Assembly (NCBI GenBank): GCA_014381725.1
Contig: JACNLC010000039.1
Location: 1 to 49,273 of the forward strand
Direction: 5' to 3'
DNA: 49,273 bases
From: Fidelibacterota bacterium
Lineage (GTDB): Bacteria; Fidelibacterota; Marinisomatia; SCGC-AAA003-L08; JACNLC01
Under the pieces are notes generated by a model that was not told the origin of the DNA, searched no databases, and was given only the letters and a program-made list of their open reading frames with translations. How positions within the stretch are numbered: the first letter of the stretch is position 1; each line of letters starts with the position of its first letter. A program made the position numbers and the translations under genes. Shown one piece after another: positions 46,011-49,273 of this stretch.

Positions 46011-47335
46011 TGGATAAAAAAAACAAACCAGAATTATTATCACCCGCAGGTGATTTTCAAAAAATGAAATATGCTTTAGCGTTTGGTGCAGATGCAACTT
46101 ACGCTGGAATTCCTAAATTTTCACTCCGCACGAGAGAATTAGAATTCAATAAAGACTCACTTATTAAAGCAATTGATTATTCTCACAAGTTGGATAAAAA
46201 ATTATATCTAACTATGAATATTTTTGCCCATAATACCAAAATTGATTCATTCCTCAAAGAACTTGATATAGTTGCAGAATGGAATCCCGATGGAATTATT
46301 ATGGCAGACCCAGGACTTATAAATATCGCGATAAAACGATATCCAAAATTAACTATTCATCTGTCCACACAGGCCAACGCTACTAACTGGACAGCTGTAG
46401 AATTTTGGCGTGATATGGGAGTTAAACGAATTGTTTTATCCCGCGAGCTTCGGTTAAAAGAAATTGAAGAAATTCATAAAAGAGTGCCCGATGTTGAATT
46501 GGAATCGTTTGTTCATGGAGCAATTTGTATTGCATATTCAGGGCGGTGTTTAATCACAAATTACTTGAATCATCGAGACGCCAATCAAGGGACTTGCACA
46601 AATTCGTGTAGGTGGGAATATAAACTTAGCGAAGAAGACGGTAGTCTTACAGATATTGAAAATCACCAGAAAACGAGTTTTGATAAAACTACAATCCCCC
46701 CAGATAATTTAACCGTTGAAGAGCCACAGCGAACCGGAGAAAAATATCCTATAAACGAAGACCAACACGGAACATATTTGTTTAATGCAAAGGATTTGTG
46801 TGCCGTTGAATTATTGAAAGAAATTCACAACGCAGGGGTTTGCAGTTTTAAAATTGAGGGGCGGACAAAGTCCGCATACTACACTGCAGTTACAGCGATG
46901 GCATATAGGAATGCAATTGATGATATGTGGTTAGAAAAACCGTTTAATAAGAAAAATTTAAACGATTTAATGGCACTATCTAACCGTGGTTATACAACTG
47001 GATTTTACACTAGAAATCCGCGAGAATTTGGAGAAAATTATTACGACTCGCGTTCAAAAGAATTATCTCATAAAATTGTAGGAATGCCCATTGATTATGA
47101 TAATCAGAGGAATTCACTAACTTTTGAAATTAAAAACCGTTTGGAAAAAGATACTTTAGTGGAAGTAATTACACCAACTGAACGACATTTTGTAACAGCT
47201 AATGAAATTATTAATCCAAAAGGACAACTTGTAGATGTTGCACATGGAGGTACTGGATTCTTTTCAATTCCGCTTGAAAAAGATCCTGGTGAGTTTGTTG
47301 TTTTGCGAAGAGAAATTTATGCGAGCGAGAAGTAG
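46010..47335 (+). CDS. trhP: Peptidase U32-family protein (TrhP-type tRNA/rRNA hydroxylation factor)
   Basis: The 441-residue protein has the U32 N-terminal LLSPAGDFQKMKYALAFGAD, STQANATNW, and the signature ESFVHGAICIAYSGRCLITN with NQGTCTNSCRWEY following, whose cysteines are thought to hold an iron-sulfur cluster. SFKIEGRTKSAYYTA and the C-terminal beta-barrel domain complete it. TrhP proteins act in prephenate-dependent 5-hydroxyuridine formation at tRNA U34; RlhA, a longer relative, acts on 23S rRNA, so the symbol is provisional. TAATG overlap with the UbiA gene. The TAG stop provides the first base of the attC-like site. Confidence 0.82.
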   Translation: MDKKNKPELLSPAGDFQKMKYALAFGADATYAGIPKFSLRTRELEFNKDSLIKAIDYSHKLDKKLYLTMNIFAHNTKIDSFLKELDIVAEWNPDGIIMADPGLINIAIKRYPKLTIHLSTQANATNWTAVEFWRDMGVKRIVLSRELRLKEIEEIHKRVPDVELESFVHGAICIAYSGRCLITNYLNHRDANQGTCTNSCRWEYKLSEEDGSLTDIENHQKTSFDKTTIPPDNLTVEEPQRTGEKYPINEDQHGTYLFNAKDLCAVELLKEIHNAGVCSFKIEGRTKSAYYTAVTAMAYRNAIDDMWLEKPFNKKNLNDLMALSNRGYTTGFYTRNPREFGENYYDSRSKELSHKIVGMPIDYDNQRNSLTFEIKNRLEKDTLVEVITPTERHFVTANEIINPKGQLVDVAHGGTGFFSIPLEKDPGEFVVLRREIYASEK

Positions 47336-47471
47336 TATAACGGACAGGTATATGCGTAGTTGCGGGATTTCAAGGCACTTTCGTTTCAAGTTTGCACAAA
47401 TGTTGCTTACCTGCACAAAGTTTCAATTTACCACAAAACCCCGCAATTATCGCATATACAATGTTATGGGC
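47335..47471 (-). other. Long attC-like site (137 bp)
   Basis: GTATAAC (47335-47341) and GTTATGG (47463-47469) form the outer cores. Inside, GTATATGCGTAGTTGCGGG (starting 47348) is matched by CCCGCAATTATCGCATATAC (ending 47459), a long imperfect stem with a few bulged bases, as in extrahelical-base-bearing attC sites. The loop holds about 65 bases. The size is like the Vibrio VCR class rather than the 71-bp attC at 846. It begins on the last base of the U32 gene's stop codon and ends 4 bases from the stop of the - strand lipoprotein gene. Confidence 0.65.
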
Positions 47472-48190
47472 TGGTTATTTTATCTCCTCTGAGTTTGCGA
47501 ATTTTACTTCTTGGGACTCTTTCACAATTTTCCCTTTAAGAGCAAGATATTCATTAGAAGATAAAGTTTCTACTTTTTTAATCTCCCCATTTTTGTCCAA
47601 TTCAATTTTACCATAAGTTGGACTTTCCGTTGAGTTTAATGCTAAACTCGGGTCAATAAGTGGCAAACCTTCAATTGTTGCTGATTGTTGTCCATAGATA
47701 TAAGGTATCCACCAAAATTTAGTGTAAATAACTCCATCTAATAAAGCAACGCATCCAGGTGTGCTTTCTATTGCTCTGTCAACGGCTTCTTTAATGTTAA
47801 CAGTTCCTGTCGGAAAGAAAATAATCCAATGAACCATATCTTTTCCTTCGACTCTACTTTTTCCCCTAACAAAACTTGCACCTTTTGTTAAGTCAACATT
47901 TTTTGACGAGATTAAAGTAAAATCAAGAACACGGTGAGAACAGCTACTCAGAATGAATGCTGTCAAACTTAATGCAATTAAACTAAATTTTAATTTTTTC
48001 ATAAAAAATCCTATTTATTTTTTTCTTACTCGTATGGCTTTTCAGAATCCGCCCCGTTTTATTGTGGTCGCTGGTCTCCACTTTTATACTAATTATTTTC
48101 TTGTTGTTTGTCTTAAATCTTTCAAGACGAGTCAAAAGTCGGTGGTTCTCTTGACTGTGTCATTCCGTTGTGTCGTTTTTTTAACTTGCC
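47464..48190 (-). mobile_element. Cassette-like unit with a single lipoprotein gene
   Basis: The unit lies between two long attC-like sites. Its left end GTTATGGGC (47463-47471) is the exact reverse complement of its right end GCCCATAAC (48188-48196), the matched-end signature of an excisable cassette. It holds one gene (47475-48002) read on the - strand, so that gene's stop faces the attC, the normal arrangement in integrons. About 190 bases upstream of the gene hold no other frame. Exact cleavage points are inferred. Confidence 0.55.
47475..48002 (-). CDS. Putative lipoprotein
   Basis: The 175-residue protein has a lipoprotein signal (FSLIALSLTAFILSSC, lipobox LSSC, Cys21). Residues 24-40, RVLDFTLISSKNVDLTK, and NIKEAVDRAIESTPGCVALLDGVIY (about 69-94) resemble FCB lipoproteins related to the TRL-like group, which combine a 'D-x-T-x-IS-KN' start with a 'DA-x-x-A-x-G-ALxDGV' core. 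The C-terminal 60 residues are polar and charged. It would be tethered to an envelope membrane on the periplasmic side. Function unknown. It is cassette cargo, 4 bases from the attC-like site. Confidence 0.6.
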   Translation of the reverse strand: MKKLKFSLIALSLTAFILSSCSHRVLDFTLISSKNVDLTKGASFVRGKSRVEGKDMVHWIIFFPTGTVNIKEAVDRAIESTPGCVALLDGVIYTKFWWIPYIYGQQSATIEGLPLIDPSLALNSTESPTYGKIELDKNGEIKKVETLSSNEYLALKGKIVKESQEVKFANSEEIK

Positions 48191-48335
48191 CATAACGGTT
48201 TGTATAAGAATAGTAGCCGATTGCGGAACTTAAATTTTTCAAGTAACTACTAAATTTTATGCGGGCTACAATGTTCATATTTACTACTATTTCGGCTATT
48301 ATTTTTATACTTTGTTATGTAGCGTTATACTATAT
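48003..48335. other. Gene-free stretch: cassette leader and second long attC-like site
   Basis: 333 bases. 48003-48187 is the upstream region of the lipoprotein gene, with a T-rich tract but no recognisable promoter. 48188-48320 is the attC-like site. Nothing else is seen. Confidence 0.5.
48190..48320 (-). other. Long attC-like site (131 bp)
   Basis: CCATAAC (48190-48196) and GTTATGT (48314-48320) are the outer cores. GTATAAGAATAGTAGCCGA (48202-48220) matches TCGGCTATTATTTTTATAC (48292-48310) with only a few mismatches, giving a stem of about 19 bp, and CTACTA- and GTAGCC-type sub-repeats in the loop can form further arms. It ends 15 bases from the stop of the next - strand gene at 48336. 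Architecture and size parallel the site at 47335-47471, though the sequences differ. Confidence 0.65.
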
Positions 48336-48704
48336 TCAGTTTAATTTTAATTGATATTTTCCTTTGATTTTTGATGCGTAAAAACTGCCATAAGAATCTG
48401 CTTTTTTAAATTCACTCCAAATTTTTAATGGAACATTAGAATGAATATATGTTTTTTTAGATGTCTTTATTAGTAAAAATCCAACATTTAAATCACAAGA
48501 ATAAAATTCTGCATTTTTAATCCAAGAACTTTTTGATGTGTTGCATTCTTCTGATAAATTGAATTTTGATGAGTTTATTAGTTTTAAAGCAACTTGATAA
48601 CTATCAAATTTATTTGGTAAACTGTCACACACTTGAGCATTACAAGAAGTAAAAAACAATGCTAAAAATCCTATAATTAATAATCCTTTTATTTTCTTAT
48701 TCAT
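48336..48704 (-). CDS. Putative lipoprotein
   Basis: The 122-residue protein begins MNKKIKGLLIIGFLALFFTSC, a lipoprotein signal with lipobox FTSC. The mature part has four further cysteines (NAQVCDS, EECNTS, YSCDLNV) and no recognised domain; a run LLIKTSKKTYIHSNVPLKIW suggests a small beta-rich fold. ATG 48704 is preferred over one five codons upstream (48719), which would lie within the preceding gene. It starts 4 bases after that gene's stop in the same direction, so these two share a transcript. Confidence 0.6.
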   Translation of the reverse strand: MNKKIKGLLIIGFLALFFTSCNAQVCDSLPNKFDSYQVALKLINSSKFNLSEECNTSKSSWIKNAEFYSCDLNVGFLLIKTSKKTYIHSNVPLKIWSEFKKADSYGSFYASKIKGKYQLKLN

Positions 48705-48708
48705 AATG

Positions 48709-49050
48709 CTAAAATTCACTTTGTAAGTCTTCTAATGCAGTTTCCACATCATCTGCCGCACTTTCAACATCCCAAACGTTAGATTGCCAATCTTCCCAAC
48801 TAAAATCATCAATTTCACTCTTTAAATCATCAATTTCACTTTGCACTTCATATGCATAATCTTCAATATTTGACAGTTTGTTATTAAGTTCTTCTAATTC
48901 GTATTGACAATCTTCAAATTCCGATTGTACATCGTCAAGTTCCACTTGAACACTATTAAGTTCTGATTGTAATCTATTTATTTCTTCTTGATTACAACTT
49001 ACAGTTGCAAAGGTCAAAACAAACACTATCAGATATATTTTTTTATTCAT
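48709..49050 (-). CDS. Coiled-coil lipoprotein
   Basis: The 113-residue protein has a signal peptide with lipobox TVSC (Cys19), then an almost continuous heptad pattern: residues about 22-80 repeat LQSELNSVQVELDDVQSEF-type segments, with hydrophobic and acidic alternation. It should form a long parallel coiled coil anchored by lipid, superficially like Lpp or other spacer lipoproteins, without the C-terminal lysine of Lpp. At DNA level a 17-base repeat with 21-base period occurs (48803-48819 and 48824-48840), which would let the coil grow or shrink by one three-turn unit. Function unknown. Confidence 0.6.
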   Translation of the reverse strand: MNKKIYLIVFVLTFATVSCNQEEINRLQSELNSVQVELDDVQSEFEDCQYELEELNNKLSNIEDYAYEVQSEIDDLKSEIDDFSWEDWQSNVWDVESAADDVETALEDLQSEF

Positions 49051-49060
49051 ATTCTAATTT

Positions 49061-49273
49061 TTAGTTATCTTCAAAAAGTTCTTTTAAATCGTCATTCTCA
49101 TATTCAGTGTGATGATTAATTGCTGGCAACAGCGCAATAACAATATCTCTTAAACTAATAAAGTCCTTTTCAGTATATACAATATAATCAACTGTACCTG
49201 ACTTTCGTATTTCAATTCGCAAATCAGGATAGGAAACATCATCTCCAACTCTTAATCTTAAATCAGGATATGA
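49061..49273 (-). CDS. Unrecognised protein, C-terminal 70 residues (partial)
   Basis: The frame enters from the right edge and stops with TAA at 49061-49063, 10 bases before the coiled-coil lipoprotein ATG. It contains a short internal repeat: SYPDLRLRVGDD followed 14 residues later by SYPDLRIEIRKSG, resembling repeated beta-strand motifs of some FCB small proteins. After that come VDYIVYTEKDFISLRDIVIALLPAINHH and an acidic tail. Same strand as the two lipoproteins, so probably the same multi-gene cassette. The N-terminus lies outside the window. Confidence 0.55.
   Translation of the reverse strand, partial: SYPDLRLRVGDDVSYPDLRIEIRKSGTVDYIVYTEKDFISLRDIVIALLPAINHHTEYENDDLKELFEDN

Overview
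The window is a low-GC (roughly one third G+C) bacterial chromosome segment dominated by housekeeping genes. Gene content suggests a member of the FCB superphylum, most likely something like Neomarinimicrobiota (Marinimicrobia/SAR406) or a near relative. The pointers are outer-membrane beta-barrel and lipoprotein genes, a UbiA-family prenyltransferase of the archaeal-type-lipid kind, DciA instead of a DnaC loader, ATP-type PEP carboxykinase, a complete quinolinate route to NAD, and a hydrogenase maturation set. This placement is inference; no rRNA is present to fix it.

Layout. (1) 1-1600: two secreted or outer-membrane protein genes on the + strand, separated by a textbook integron-type attC site (846-916). 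(2) 1654-13881, all on the - strand: nadA-nadC-nadB, a nitroreductase, a small protein with a purine-nucleoside-phosphorylase-like motif, the YggS PLP protein, then gyrA-gyrB-dciA-recF-dnaN, mostly joined by 4-base overlaps. (3) 13882-14175: an AT-rich gap with one perfect DnaA box, where strand base composition flips; candidate replication origin or other replication boundary. (4) 14176-25704, - strand: two parvulin-type periplasmic chaperones, mfd, mnmG, mnmE, yidC, yidD, rnpA, rpmH, with a parS-like palindrome on the mfd start codon. (5) 25705-28167: an accessory patch with an outer-membrane or secreted protein and a PD-(D/E)XK nuclease, separated by another attC-like structure. (6) 28168-47335, + strand: hypA-B-C-D-E, two envelope proteins, an N-acetylmuramoyl-L-alanine amidase, folC, rho, an orphan Cas6b-like protein, an aminotransferase, pckA, rpmE, a DUF1385 membrane protein, prfA, prmC, a UbiA prenyltransferase and a U32 protein. 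(7) 47335-49273: a second cassette-like array on the - strand with two long VCR-length attC-like sites and small lipoprotein genes running off the edge.

How it fits together. The housekeeping core covers NAD synthesis, DNA gyrase and replication clamp, outer-membrane protein folding, tRNA wobble modification, membrane protein insertion, hydrogenase maturation, peptidoglycan cleavage, transcription termination, the aspartate/oxaloacetate/PEP node and peptide release. Three separate breaks between these operons carry promoter-poor, envelope-targeted cargo flanked by inverted-repeat sites with attC geometry, but no integrase is in the window.

The most interesting points are the dispersed attC-like cassettes with matched ends, a structured leader shared by two of them, an orphan Cas6b-like protein with no CRISPR context and no visible active-site histidines, and the sharp strand-composition switch next to dnaN with a parS-like site 6 kb away.
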